Position numbers and translations under genes: made by a program | Notes under the pieces: generated by a model | What the model was told of the DNA's origin: nothing | The model's input: the letters and a program-made list of their open reading frames with translations, nothing else | Databases searched by the model: none | Assembly: GCF_030380815.1 (NCBI RefSeq) | Contig: NZ_JAUDUY010000001.1 | Coordinates: 558,001 to 622,000 of the forward strand | DNA: 64,000 nt | Reading direction: 5' to 3' | Source of the DNA: Robiginitalea aurantiaca | GTDB lineage: Bacteria > Bacteroidota > Bacteroidia > Flavobacteriales > Flavobacteriaceae | Shown: positions 31,886 through 41,545 of the stretch, piece by piece | Layout of the letters: every line of letters begins with the position of its first letter | Position numbering within the stretch: position 1 is the stretch's first letter

Positions 31886-33043
31886 ATGCCACTATACCAC
31901 AAACTTGGGAAAATACCCCATAAACGCCATACGACCTTTCGAAAAAAAGATGATAGCCTGTATTACGAGCAACTCTTTGGAACCATAGGATTTGATGGGA
32001 TGTCCAGCCTGCTTTACCACATCCACAGGCCCACTCAGGTAAAGGAGATCGGTGAAACTCTGGACGTAGCGCCAAAGGCAGCGGTGGAATACAATATGCA
32101 CTCCCGACTCTTTAAAGGATTGGAACTCGCTCCCAAGGATGACTACCTGGAGAGCCGCAGTGTGCTGCTCTTTAATACGGACGTCACCGTTGGCCTCGCA
32201 GCCCCCAGAAAATCCCAGACGGATTATTTTTATAAGAATGCAGATGCAGATGAACTTCTCTTTGTACACAAGGGCAGTGGTGTTTTAAAAACACTGTTGG
32301 GAGAAATTCCTTTTGAATACGGAGACTACCTGTTGATCCCACGCGGGATGATTTATCAGATCCATTTTGACGGCCCGGACAACCGCCTTTTTGTTGTGGA
32401 GTCCTATCATCCCCTGTATACGCCCAAACGCTATCGGAATTGGTTTGGACAGCATCTCGAGCATTCTCCTTTTTGTGAAAGGGATTTCAAATTGCCTCAG
32501 AATTTGCAGGCGTACGACGAAACCGGGGATTTTCTGATTAAGGTGAAAAAACAAGGTCAGCTCCATCATATGGTTTACGCTACACATCCTTTCGATGTGG
32601 TAGGCTGGGATGGATATAATTATCCCTATGGCTTCTCCATCCACGATTTTGAACCCATAACCGGGAGGGTGCACCAACCACCTCCTGTACACCAGACCTT
32701 TGAGACCAGCGCTTTTGTCGTTTGCTCCTTTGTTCCCCGTCTTTACGATTATCACCCACAGGCCATTCCAGCACCCTACAATCATTCCAACATCGATTCG
32801 GATGAGGTATTGTACTATGTGGATGGAGATTTTATGAGCCGAAAAGGGATTGACCAGGGTTACATTTCGCTGCATCCGGCAGGAATCCCCCATGGCCCGC
32901 ATCCCGGAACCTATGAAGGCAGTATTGGAAAAAAAGGAACCGAGGAACTCGCCGTAATGGTCGACACCTTCAAACCGCTGCAGGTCACTCAGGCCGCCCT
33001 GGGTCTTGATGATGGAAAATACTACCGCTCCTGGTTAGAATAA
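31886..33043 (+). CDS. hmgA: Homogentisate 1,2-dioxygenase
   Basis: A 385-residue cupin-fold iron dioxygenase that opens the ring of homogentisate to maleylacetoacetate in tyrosine and phenylalanine breakdown. Recognisable segments are MPLYHKLGKIPHKRHTTFRK at the start, DELLFVHKGSGVL, YGDYLLIPRGMIYQIHFD, HQTFETSAFVVCSFVPRLYD and LHPAGIPHGPHPG with the likely iron-binding histidines. It is shorter than the human enzyme (about 445 residues), as is usual for the bacterial short form. No other gene of the pathway is next to it. It ends in a 9-nt convergent overlap with hutG. Confidence 0.88.
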   Translation: MPLYHKLGKIPHKRHTTFRKKDDSLYYEQLFGTIGFDGMSSLLYHIHRPTQVKEIGETLDVAPKAAVEYNMHSRLFKGLELAPKDDYLESRSVLLFNTDVTVGLAAPRKSQTDYFYKNADADELLFVHKGSGVLKTLLGEIPFEYGDYLLIPRGMIYQIHFDGPDNRLFVVESYHPLYTPKRYRNWFGQHLEHSPFCERDFKLPQNLQAYDETGDFLIKVKKQGQLHHMVYATHPFDVVGWDGYNYPYGFSIHDFEPITGRVHQPPPVHQTFETSAFVVCSFVPRLYDYHPQAIPAPYNHSNIDSDEVLYYVDGDFMSRKGIDQGYISLHPAGIPHGPHPGTYEGSIGKKGTEELAVMVDTFKPLQVTQAALGLDDGKYYRSWLE

Positions 33044-34006
33044 ATCCGGGTAATGGAGAATCCTATGGATAATCCCTGATGCCAGGACCGCTGTTTGTGA
33101 ATCCCTGTCGTATTCCGGGTTGAGTTCAGCGATATCCACACTGATCAGCTTGTTGCTTTCGAGTACAACATCCAGTACCTGAAAGGCTATTTCAGGCGTA
33201 AAGCCCAACGGGGAAGGCGCACTCACTCCCGGGGCGTAAGCAGAGGCAAAACCGTCCAGGTCAATGGTGAGGTAAAGGGCGTCCAGTGCATCCAAAAATG
33301 TCCTGATTTTATCAAGGACCCCCGGTAGGGTCGAGGGTTTTAGTTCATCTCTGCCAATTAGGGTAGCATTGAGTTCTGAAGCCCGTTCCCACAGTTCCTG
33401 AGGATTTGCATCAGGGCGTACCCCGAGACAACAATACCGGAAATCCGTTGGAGCATCCGAACCTAATTTAGCGATTTGCAGAAAAGGACTTCCGGAGTGC
33501 GGAAGCGGATCTGGTTGTCTCAGGTCCAGATGCGCATCCAGATTAAGGATTCCTATTCGGGTGCCTTCCTTGAGTCCCGCAGCAAGACCGCTGTAATGAG
33601 CGTAGGCGATGTCGTGTCCTCCACCGATTCCCAAAGGAAAATAGCCATGCTGAATTAGGAGTTCGATGCCTTTTGAAAACCCTTCCTGCGTCTGTTCCAT
33701 ATTCCCGTCAGGACAGGTAAAATCCCCGGCATCCCATAGAAAGCCGGGACCGTCCTTTAAAAGCGGAAGTCGCCCCAATACGCCTCTTAAGGCCTGCGGA
33801 CCTGCTGCAGCCCCGGCCCGCCCCAGATTTCGGGACACTCCGGCATCACAGGAGTATCCAATCAGCACTGGCTGAAGGGTCGTTTGTTTTAGAATGGGTG
33901 CATTGCTGAGGTCGAGCGCCTGAATGTTTTCGTGGAGGTAGGCCCGGTCTGCGGAGGGTCTTCCCTTCCAAATGGAAAGCTCAGGCGCGCGATAGGTTGA
34001 ATGCAT
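33035..34006 (-). CDS. hutG: Formimidoylglutamase, arginase superfamily
   Basis: A 323-residue ureohydrolase-fold enzyme that splits N-formimidoyl-glutamate into glutamate and formamide, the last step of this histidine route. The binuclear manganese site is visible as GGGHDIAY, NLDAHLDLR and TIDLDGFASAYAPGV, followed by SVDIAELNPEYD. Arginase or agmatinase would share these motifs; the operon context with hutH, hutI and hutU decides for HutG. It begins 9 nt after hutU and is the last gene of the operon. Confidence 0.9.
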   Translation of the reverse strand: MHSTYRAPELSIWKGRPSADRAYLHENIQALDLSNAPILKQTTLQPVLIGYSCDAGVSRNLGRAGAAAGPQALRGVLGRLPLLKDGPGFLWDAGDFTCPDGNMEQTQEGFSKGIELLIQHGYFPLGIGGGHDIAYAHYSGLAAGLKEGTRIGILNLDAHLDLRQPDPLPHSGSPFLQIAKLGSDAPTDFRYCCLGVRPDANPQELWERASELNATLIGRDELKPSTLPGVLDKIRTFLDALDALYLTIDLDGFASAYAPGVSAPSPLGFTPEIAFQVLDVVLESNKLISVDIAELNPEYDRDSQTAVLASGIIHRILHYPDLF

Positions 34007-34015
34007 AGTTTGTTA

Positions 34016-36037
34016 TTAAAACAGGTTCTGGAAAAGGGATTCGTCGACGAGGTTCGGGAAAGTGATTTTTAATTCCGGGGTCCGTTCCATTTCCCTTTTT
34101 AGGGCTGTCATGGCATGTGGATTCCGCGCCCAGCTTCTTCGGGCAATTCCGTTATTCACATCGAAAAACAGCATGTTCTTCAGACGGCCTTCCGCCGCTT
34201 CGCTTCCATCGAGCAGAAGGCCAAAGCCTCCGTTTATGACCTCCCCCCAGCCAACGCCTCCACCATTGTGTATCGATACCCAGGTCGCTCCGCGGAAACT
34301 GTCTCCAATGACATTGTGCACAGCCATGTCTGCAGTAAACCGGCTCCCGTCAAAAATATTACTCGTCTCCCTGTACGGGCTGTCCGTGCCGCTTACATCG
34401 TGATGATCCCGGCCCAAAACAACCGGACCCGATAGTTTTCCCGCAGCAATAGCTGTATTAAATGCCTTCGCAATCGCTATCCTTCCTTCACTGTCAGCAT
34501 AGAGAATTCGGGCCTGGGACCCGACCACGAGTTTATTTTCTTCAGCCTCTTTAATCCAGAGGATGTTATCCTGTAACTGCTGCCTGATGCCTTCTGGAGC
34601 ATTTTCAAGCTGTTTTGTCATTACTTCCAGGGCAATCCGGTCTGTTGCTTTGAGATCCTCGGGTTTTCCCGATGCACAGACCCATCTGAACGGCCCAAAA
34701 CCATAGTCAAAACAAAGAGGCCCAAGGATGTCCTGTACATAGGAGGGATACCGGAAATCCACGCCATTGTCGGCCATCACATCTGCTCCTGCCCGGGAAG
34801 CTTCGAGCAGGAATGCATTCCCGTAATCAAAAAAATAGGTGCCCTTGGCGGTGTGGCGATTGATGGCTGTCACATGTCGCCTCAGGGATTCCTGTACTTC
34901 TTTTTGAAAACCCTCGGGATCATTTGCCATCATGGTGTTGGCTTCCTCAAAGCTTAGATTTGCCGGGTAATACCCGCCGGACCAAGGATTGTGCAGGGAA
35001 GTCTGGTCACTTCCCAGCGCGATATGGATCTTTTCATCTGCGAAGCGTTCCCAGACATGTACGACATTACCGACGTAGGCCAGGGAAATCGTTTCCTTCC
35101 CGGCTATGGCTTTTTTGGTGCGGTCTACGAGCTTATCCATATCTGTAAACAGCATGTCCACCCATCCCTGATCGAAGCGTTTCTGTGCGGCCATGGCATT
35201 TACTTCAGCACATACTGTGATACAGCCTGCGATATTCCCGGCCTTGGGTTGTGCCCCGCTCATACCTCCAAGTCCTGCGGTTAAAAAGACCTGTCCTTTA
35301 ATGGATTCATCCTTGGGAAGGACCCTCCGGAAGGCATTTAAGACCGTTATGGCTGTCCCGTGAACGATTCCCTGTGGTCCGATGTACATATAGGACCCTG
35401 CGGTCATTTGACCGTATTGGGTAACGCCAAGGGCATTGTAGCGCTCCCAATCGTCGGATGTGGAATAATTCGGGATCATCATTCCATTGGTAACCACCAC
35501 ACGAGGTGCTTCCGGAGTTGATGGAAACAGGCCCATGGGGTGTCCGGAATACATATGCAGGGTTTGAGTTTCGGAAAGTTCCGAAAGGTATTTCATTGTA
35601 AGCAGGTACTGGCCCCAATTCTGAAATACGGCTCCATTACCGCCATAGGTAATTAATTCATCCGGGTGTTGGGCTACCTTGGGATCCAGGTTATTCTGTA
35701 TCATCAGCATTATTGCAGCCCCTTCCCGGGTTTTTGCCGGGTATTCTGAAATGGGGCGGGCATACATAGGGTAGTCGGGTTTAAACCTATAGGCATAAAT
35801 GCGACCAAACTGCTTTAATTCCTCCAGGAATTCCGGAGCCAGGACAGGGTGCCATGCAGACGGAAAATAGCGAAGGGCATTTTTGAGGGCGAGTTTCTTT
35901 TCGGATTCGGACAGGATATCCTTGCGAACCGGGGCATGAGAGTATTCGGGGTTGCGCTCACGGGCGGGTGGGAGCTCAGTAGGAATCCCCTCTTGGATCT
36001 GTTGGCTAAAAGATAAAGTACTGGTATTTGATTTCAT
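34016..36037 (-). CDS. hutU: Urocanate hydratase, long form
   Basis: A 673-residue NAD-dependent urocanase that converts urocanate to imidazolonepropionate. Typical segments are GTDSPYRETSNIFDGSRF region (residues about 545-565), HNGGGVGWGEVINGGFG, the NAD-binding stretch VFLTAGLGGMSGAQPKAG and TYGGNGAVFQNWGQYLL. Common bacterial HutU is about 555 residues; this protein has about 100 more residues at the N-terminus and inside, like the animal enzyme. The length is in frame and all core motifs are intact. The start lies one nucleotide after the hutI stop. Confidence 0.95.
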   Translation of the reverse strand: MKSNTSTLSFSQQIQEGIPTELPPARERNPEYSHAPVRKDILSESEKKLALKNALRYFPSAWHPVLAPEFLEELKQFGRIYAYRFKPDYPMYARPISEYPAKTREGAAIMLMIQNNLDPKVAQHPDELITYGGNGAVFQNWGQYLLTMKYLSELSETQTLHMYSGHPMGLFPSTPEAPRVVVTNGMMIPNYSTSDDWERYNALGVTQYGQMTAGSYMYIGPQGIVHGTAITVLNAFRRVLPKDESIKGQVFLTAGLGGMSGAQPKAGNIAGCITVCAEVNAMAAQKRFDQGWVDMLFTDMDKLVDRTKKAIAGKETISLAYVGNVVHVWERFADEKIHIALGSDQTSLHNPWSGGYYPANLSFEEANTMMANDPEGFQKEVQESLRRHVTAINRHTAKGTYFFDYGNAFLLEASRAGADVMADNGVDFRYPSYVQDILGPLCFDYGFGPFRWVCASGKPEDLKATDRIALEVMTKQLENAPEGIRQQLQDNILWIKEAEENKLVVGSQARILYADSEGRIAIAKAFNTAIAAGKLSGPVVLGRDHHDVSGTDSPYRETSNIFDGSRFTADMAVHNVIGDSFRGATWVSIHNGGGVGWGEVINGGFGLLLDGSEAAEGRLKNMLFFDVNNGIARRSWARNPHAMTALKREMERTPELKITFPNLVDESLFQNLF

Positions 36038-36038
36038 T

Positions 36039-37316
36039 TTAACGCGTTTGATTCAGGATAAAATTGCCATTTTTCACCACTTGTGACGGGCGTAGTTTTC
36101 CCTGATGGTAAGGAATTTCGTTATAGTGCTTAGCATGGAAAATAGCGATATCCGCTTTTTGTCCCGGAACCAGGCGCCCGCGGTCACTCAGGCCCAGAGC
36201 AGCAGCGGCCCTGAAGGTAATCCCAGCGAGCACTTCGGCATTAGACAGCTTTTCAAACGCTCCCAGAATTGAAGCCTGGGTAAGCAAATCACCCATTGGT
36301 GCGGACCCGGGATTATAATCGCTGGCGATTGCCAGGCAGGCCCCGGCGTCGAGGAGGGCACGGGCCGGAGTGAAGCCACATCCCAGCCCGAGACTCGCTC
36401 CGGGAAGGGCCGTGGCAATTACCTCACTATTGGCGAGTGCCTGTATTTCTTTGGGACCGCTGGCCTCTAAATGGTCGGCACTTATAGCCCCGCACGAAAT
36501 GGCAACATCGCTGCCCCCGGCTGAAAACTGATCGGCGTGAAGGGTCAGGTCAAATCCCATTTCTTTACCTGCTCTGAGGTAAGGGATGATTTCTTCCGGA
36601 CTAAAGGCGCTTTGCTCAACAAATGCATCCAGGCGGGTGGTCAGGCGTTCGCCTATCAGGATTGGCAGAAGCTCTTTTACAATGATCTCAAGGTAGTCCG
36701 CCGGCTTTCCCTTGAAGTCCCTGGGGAAGGTGTGGGCAGCCAGACAGGTGGGAATTAAATCCATGGCGGTTTTTTCAGCGGCTGACCGGATCACTCTGAG
36801 CATTTTCAATTCTTCGGAAATGCTGAGGCCATATCCACTTTTCACTTCCAGGGTTGTGATACCTGATTGCATAAAACCCTGGATGCGCTCCAGGAGAAGT
36901 GACTCCAGAAACTCCGGATCAGCTTTTCGGGTCTGTTCCACAGTATCCCAAATTCCCCCGCCGGCCTGAGCGATTTCCAGATAGCTGGACCCACTGTTTC
37001 TCAGGGCGTAGTCCTGCGCCCGACTCCCGGCAAAACAACTGTGGGTATGCGCATCGACAAATCCGGGTAACCCTATACTGTGTGCTGGCAGTTCAACGGT
37101 CCTGACCTTATCAGAATGCACTTCTTTTACAAGCCGATCAAAAGGTCCGGTTTCTACAATAGTCCCACCCTCGATCAGGATTCCCGCATCCTCCATAACG
37201 GTGAGCTGCCCATCGGAAAGGCTACCCTTGAGGGGCAGGGTGTCCATGGTTACAAGCTGCGCGAAGGGCCCAATCAGGACTGAAGCCGTGTTTGAATTCG
37301 TATCTGGTTCCATCAT
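36039..37316 (-). CDS. hutI: Imidazolonepropionase
   Basis: A 425-residue amidohydrolase that opens imidazolonepropionate to formimidoylglutamate. The metal site is VDAHTHSCFAGSR; other segments are TTLEVKSGYGLS, LHADQFSAGGSDVA and ASDYNPGSAPMG, all typical of HutI. Two adjacent ATG codons are possible at the start (37316 and 37313). It lies 3 nt after hutH and 1 nt before hutU. Confidence 0.95.
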   Translation of the reverse strand: MMEPDTNSNTASVLIGPFAQLVTMDTLPLKGSLSDGQLTVMEDAGILIEGGTIVETGPFDRLVKEVHSDKVRTVELPAHSIGLPGFVDAHTHSCFAGSRAQDYALRNSGSSYLEIAQAGGGIWDTVEQTRKADPEFLESLLLERIQGFMQSGITTLEVKSGYGLSISEELKMLRVIRSAAEKTAMDLIPTCLAAHTFPRDFKGKPADYLEIIVKELLPILIGERLTTRLDAFVEQSAFSPEEIIPYLRAGKEMGFDLTLHADQFSAGGSDVAISCGAISADHLEASGPKEIQALANSEVIATALPGASLGLGCGFTPARALLDAGACLAIASDYNPGSAPMGDLLTQASILGAFEKLSNAEVLAGITFRAAAALGLSDRGRLVPGQKADIAIFHAKHYNEIPYHQGKLRPSQVVKNGNFILNQTR

Positions 37317-37319
37317 GGG

Positions 37320-38900
37320 TTAAAAAGTTTCAAAAACCTCATAAAGAGGTGTTCTTAAAGATACTTTTTGTTTTTCTGAAACAGAATCCAAAAGGCGAAT
37401 GAGGGCTTTGTTTCGGATGAGTTCAATACCCGCTTCAATATCCGTGGCAAACACGCGGTCTTCGGTTGCAAAAGACACCTTTGTGCGAACCAACTGATGT
37501 ACTTGGTCTAAAAACCATCCGGATTTCAAAGGCTTCCGGAATTCAAAGGCCTGTGCTGCTGTGAGCAGTTCAATTGCCAATATCTTTTCTACATTCTTAA
37601 TGACCCTCAGAGCCTTGCGTCCACTTATAGACCCCATACTGACATGATCTTCCTGTCCCATGGAGGTCGGGATGCTGTCCGTGCTTGCCGGATGGCATAG
37701 GCCTTTGTTTTCACTTGCCAGGGCCGCGGAGGTGTACTGAAGGATCATATAGCCCGAATTCAAACCGGTATCTTTCATCAGCAACTGGGGCAGGTCGGTA
37801 TTGTTGCCCTCTAAGGCGAGGTAAATGCGACGATCTGAAATATTCCCGATTTCGGAGGCTGCCATACAGGCGTAGTCCAGGGCCATGGCCAGAGGCTGTC
37901 CATGGAAATTCCCCCCGCTGATTGCCAGGTCCTCATCAAAAATCACCGGATTGTCGGTGATGGCATTGAGTTCGACCTCGAGGAGCTCTTTTAGATGCAA
38001 CCAGGCGTTCCGGGATGCCCCGTGAACCTGAGGGATGCAACGAAGGGAATACGGATCCTGTACGCGTTCGCAATTCACGTGGTCCTCAAGAATTTCTGAG
38101 CCTTTTAGAAGCCTTCGTATTCGTTCAGCTACGTGTAAATTGCCTTTAAAGGGGCGCACTTTGTGCAGCTTTTTGTGGAACGGCCTGACGGACCCCTGCA
38201 GGCCTTCAATCATCATTGCCCCAATGATATCTGCCTGGGATAAGCTCGCATGCATTTTTTCAAGAACTGCGACTGCGTGGGCCGCGATAAATTGTGTCCC
38301 GTTGATCAGCGCAAGGCCCTCTTTGGGTCCAAGTGAGATAGGGGGTAGACCCTTTTCATCCAAAACTTCCCCTGAAGGGAGCCGTTTCCCATCTGAGTCT
38401 ACTTCGCCCAATCCTATAAGAGGAAGAAACAAATGAGCGAGGGGTGCAAGATCTCCGGAGGCACCCACCGATCCCTGTGAAGGAACCCGGGGGGTGATTT
38501 CCATCTCAATGTGCCACAATATGCGGTCCAGGGTGGATTCCTGCACCCCGGAATAGCCCTTTGCCAGAGCGTGTATTTTAAGAATAAGCATCAGTCTGGC
38601 GATCTCCGGATCGATGGACCGGCCTACGCCCACACTATGACTTTTCAGGATGTTAACCTGCAGGGTTTCTGTATCCTTAGCCGAAATGCGCGTCGTGCAT
38701 AATGGCCCGAATCCTGTATTGATTCCATAAACAGGTTCCCCTTTTGAAACGATTTTTGCGACGATCTCAGCGCTGGCCCGTACCTTTTCACGTGCGGTAG
38801 GGGTCAGAATGCCCTTTAGCCTGCCACGGGCAATTTCAAGTGCCTTTCCCGCTGTCAGGTGGTCCTCCCCGTAGGCGAATTCCGCAGTCTTTTTGTGCAT
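37320..38900 (-). CDS. hutH: Histidine ammonia-lyase
   Basis: A 526-residue lyase that removes ammonia from L-histidine to give urocanate. The self-forming MIO cofactor motif Ala-Ser-Gly lies in GSVGASGDLAPLAHLFLPL; further signatures are VYGINTGFGPL, NGTQFIAAHAV and ISGGNFHGQPLAMALD. It is the first gene of hutH-hutI-hutU-hutG, all closely packed. An imperfect inverted repeat lies 9-29 nt upstream of the start codon. Confidence 0.95.
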   Translation of the reverse strand: MHKKTAEFAYGEDHLTAGKALEIARGRLKGILTPTAREKVRASAEIVAKIVSKGEPVYGINTGFGPLCTTRISAKDTETLQVNILKSHSVGVGRSIDPEIARLMLILKIHALAKGYSGVQESTLDRILWHIEMEITPRVPSQGSVGASGDLAPLAHLFLPLIGLGEVDSDGKRLPSGEVLDEKGLPPISLGPKEGLALINGTQFIAAHAVAVLEKMHASLSQADIIGAMMIEGLQGSVRPFHKKLHKVRPFKGNLHVAERIRRLLKGSEILEDHVNCERVQDPYSLRCIPQVHGASRNAWLHLKELLEVELNAITDNPVIFDEDLAISGGNFHGQPLAMALDYACMAASEIGNISDRRIYLALEGNNTDLPQLLMKDTGLNSGYMILQYTSAALASENKGLCHPASTDSIPTSMGQEDHVSMGSISGRKALRVIKNVEKILAIELLTAAQAFEFRKPLKSGWFLDQVHQLVRTKVSFATEDRVFATDIEAGIELIRNKALIRLLDSVSEKQKVSLRTPLYEVFETF

Positions 38901-39336
38901 AGTCTATACTTAAATAATAAATTATTAAGGGTGAATCTATTAGGGTTTATTCGCTTTAAATCAAAGGTTTAAGCGTGTCTCACCTGCCTTGCAATAATGT
39001 CGGGGTAGATGGCCTAAATATAAAGATGAATTTAAGAACTTAATTCGGAATGGGCGCAATCGAAAGGGGATATTGCCATGATGTTCGCCTGAGGGGATCA
39101 GGTAATAAAAGGTTCCCTCGCCAAGGCAACTACAGGGATTTTTTGCATGCCCGGCCCCGCTTGTTCAAAGTAGGGTTAAAGGGGGTGGATTGGTTCCAGG
39201 GCTGGCAAGGCCCCTAAACCTCAAACAAATCTATATGTCCAATCTGCTGGTAAATAAGCTGATCAACTGATGGAATTTCCCTAAATTGAAAGAGAATTAA
39301 AAGGCGAGAACTGTTCCTTCCCAACAGGGGTCGATT
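38901..39336. other. Intergenic region between hutH and the MscS gene
   Basis: These 436 nt contain no convincing gene on either strand. Just upstream of hutH is an AT-rich imperfect inverted repeat, CTTAA-N11-TTAAG at 38909-38929, a candidate operator. No perfect TAnnTTTG element was seen for hutH. The remainder, 38960-39300, has no clear repeat, tRNA or terminator hairpin. Confidence 0.5.
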
Positions 39337-40311
39337 GTGCCCTTTGAAGGTTTCAGAATTCGCCAAACCGATTTTAATACCGGAATTTTGGATTGGATTG
39401 AACAAATCAAATCGTGGATGGCAGACCATCCGACATCCGTGGCCCTGATCAGATACTTCGTCTGGGTGGTCGTGATCATTGGGTTTGTTCAGTTTTTAAG
39501 GAAACTCATCCGGAAAAACCAGCCAAACACAGATGCCAGGTATAAGTCCCAAAAGGTCATTGAAGTTACAGGATATGTTTTTATCCTGTTGTTGTCCATT
39601 TCGTACTTCACTGGAAACATAAAGGACTTCGCATTGGCAATTGGTTTGCTGACAGCCGGGATCACCATCACCCTTCAGGAACTGATACTGAGTATTGCAG
39701 GTTCCGTCTACATCTTTTTTATTCAGGTGTATAAACCCGGGGATCGGATTGAGATCAACGGCATCAAGGGGGATGTCATAGATATTGACAGTATTTATAC
39801 GACTATGATGGAGATCGGGGAGTGGGTTAGCAGCGACAATTATAGTGGCCGGATTGTCAAATTAAGCAACGCCTTTGTCTTTAAAGGTCCTGTTTATAAT
39901 TACTCGAGGGATTTTCCCTTTATCTGGGATGAGTTCAATATACCCGTGAGGTACGGATCCGATATTGAACTCGCCAAGGAGCTGATCGTGGGGATTGCCT
40001 CGGAGCAATTGTCGGGATACGTGAAAAATTCGATATCGGATTGGAAACGCGTAGTGGAGCGTTATTATATCGAAGATGCCCAGGTGGCACCCACCCTGGC
40101 CCTTACCATGACCGATAACTGGGTTCAGTTTAACCTGAGGTATATCGTGGATTACAAGAAAAGGAGGTATACAAAACACCTTCTCAATGAACTGATCTTA
40201 AAGGCTATAGAAGAAACGGATGGGAAAGTCGTATTGGCTTCGACAACCATTGAAGTAGTACGGGTCCCGACATTGAATATCGAGAAAGACCACACCAGTA
40301 AGCCCGGTTAA
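39337..40311 (+). CDS. MscS-type mechanosensitive ion channel
   Basis: A 324-residue membrane protein. Two helices (SVALIRYFVWVVVIIGFVQF and YVFILLLSISYF) precede the pore helix region DFALAIGLLTAGITITLQEL and the MscS beta domain start YKPGDRIEINGIKGDVIDID, followed by an alpha/beta C-terminal domain. Channels of this family open on membrane tension and release solutes during hypo-osmotic shock; some homologues carry other regulatory roles. The listed start is GTG 39337; the first internal ATG is 27 codons further on and would remove only a non-membrane segment, so the start is uncertain. Confidence 0.87.
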   Translation: MPFEGFRIRQTDFNTGILDWIEQIKSWMADHPTSVALIRYFVWVVVIIGFVQFLRKLIRKNQPNTDARYKSQKVIEVTGYVFILLLSISYFTGNIKDFALAIGLLTAGITITLQELILSIAGSVYIFFIQVYKPGDRIEINGIKGDVIDIDSIYTTMMEIGEWVSSDNYSGRIVKLSNAFVFKGPVYNYSRDFPFIWDEFNIPVRYGSDIELAKELIVGIASEQLSGYVKNSISDWKRVVERYYIEDAQVAPTLALTMTDNWVQFNLRYIVDYKKRRYTKHLLNELILKAIEETDGKVVLASTTIEVVRVPTLNIEKDHTSKPG

Positions 40312-40352
40312 GGGATGAAAGGGACCCCTGCGAGGGCGGGGATTGAAAGCGC

Positions 40353-40871
40353 CTACCCGTTGAGGAAAGGAAAGAATTCAGTGCGGTAATCCCAGAACCT
40401 GAAGAGGAAGATCCCGAGCAGGACCATAGAGACCACGAATTTCAGGAAGGTGCCTGTAAGGAACCCCACAAAGGAACCAAAAGCCGCCCTTAGTGCCTGT
40501 TTGTGGCTGGTTTTATTGATCAGTTCACCGACCACAGCTCCCACGAATGGCCAGATCACGATACCGGCAAGCCCGAGGACAGGAAAAACGATAGAGACAA
40601 GCAGGCCAATGGTGGTGCCTATCATACCGGCCCGGCTACCCCCAAATCTACGGGTCCCTGCAGCGGGTATCCAATAATCCAGTGCGACCACGCTCAAAGC
40701 AACTAATCCAGTGATGCCAATCAGCCACCAGTCATTGGGTACAGCTGAAGTCAGAAAAAGGAGTAAGAGTCCGATCCAACTGACGGGTGGGCCGGGAAGT
40801 ACAGGTAAAAAACTACCGAAAACCCCGAGGATTACGCAGAAGAAACCGAGAACCAATAATAGAATATCCAT
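40353..40871 (-). CDS. DUF456 membrane protein
   Basis: A 172-residue, Gly-rich integral membrane protein with about five helices. The motifs FGSFLPVLPGPPVSWIGLL, RRFGGSRAGMIGTTIGL and IVIWPFVGAVVGELI identify the DUF456 family, whose function is unknown. It stands alone and converges with the MscS gene. Confidence 0.85.
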   Translation of the reverse strand: MDILLLVLGFFCVILGVFGSFLPVLPGPPVSWIGLLLLFLTSAVPNDWWLIGITGLVALSVVALDYWIPAAGTRRFGGSRAGMIGTTIGLLVSIVFPVLGLAGIVIWPFVGAVVGELINKTSHKQALRAAFGSFVGFLTGTFLKFVVSMVLLGIFLFRFWDYRTEFFPFLNG

Positions 40872-41056
40872 GAGGTCTGACCGCTATATGTTGCCTATAA
40901 CCACTCAAAGTTACATATCTTTTCGCGGCCTTGCCATAGGCATATGCCTTCTCACGCTGCGCGGACAATGAGTCTGACCGGGTTTATGGAGCCCGGGGTG
41001 TTTTCATCTCTTAATTCCCTGAAAAAAATTGTAATTTCCGGCCGTATAGCAAATCC

Positions 41057-41545
41057 ATGAAGAGTTCGGTTGGTTTATATAGTGTAGTCCTGGCTTTGTG
41101 TCTTTCCTCCTGTGAATTCTTTGCTTCCCCTGAAACCAAGACCCGGCAGTTGGTGGAAGAGGAACTGAGTGCCATCGACTGGAATGAAGTTGACCAGTAC
41201 CCGCTGTTTGCCGCATGTGAGGAAACAGCATCCAAGCCGGAACAACAGAATTGTTTTGAACAGAATCTGGTTATGCACCTGGCGATGTCCCTTCAGGATT
41301 TTGAATTTCAGTCCGGTCAGGCACTTGCCGATACGTTATATGTGGATTTTATGGTGGATCATCAGGGAAGGATCTCAGTAGTGTCCATGGATAAAAACCC
41401 GGATTTCAGCAAAGAAAACCCCGAGTTTGAACGCATTGTCTCCAAAAGCCTGAGAAGTCTACCTAAATTAGAACCGGCCATAAAACGAGGTATTCCTGTA
41501 AGTGCTCGCTTCCGAATCCCCCTCGTACTACAAACAGATGACTAA
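41057..41545 (+). CDS. Small lipoprotein with TonB-like C-terminal region
   Basis: A 162-residue protein with a lipoprotein signal (MKSSVGLYSVVLALCLSSC, lipid-acceptor Cys19). The mature part has two Cys (ACEET and NCFEQ) and ends in a pattern of beta strands (ALADTLYVDFMVDHQGRIS and GIPVSARFRIPLVL) that resembles the C-terminal fold of TonB-type and energy-transducing proteins in Bacteroidota. No partner gene is adjacent. Its last 8 nt overlap the ruvC start, so the two genes are translationally coupled. Confidence 0.72.
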   Translation: MKSSVGLYSVVLALCLSSCEFFASPETKTRQLVEEELSAIDWNEVDQYPLFAACEETASKPEQQNCFEQNLVMHLAMSLQDFEFQSGQALADTLYVDFMVDHQGRISVVSMDKNPDFSKENPEFERIVSKSLRSLPKLEPAIKRGIPVSARFRIPLVLQTDD

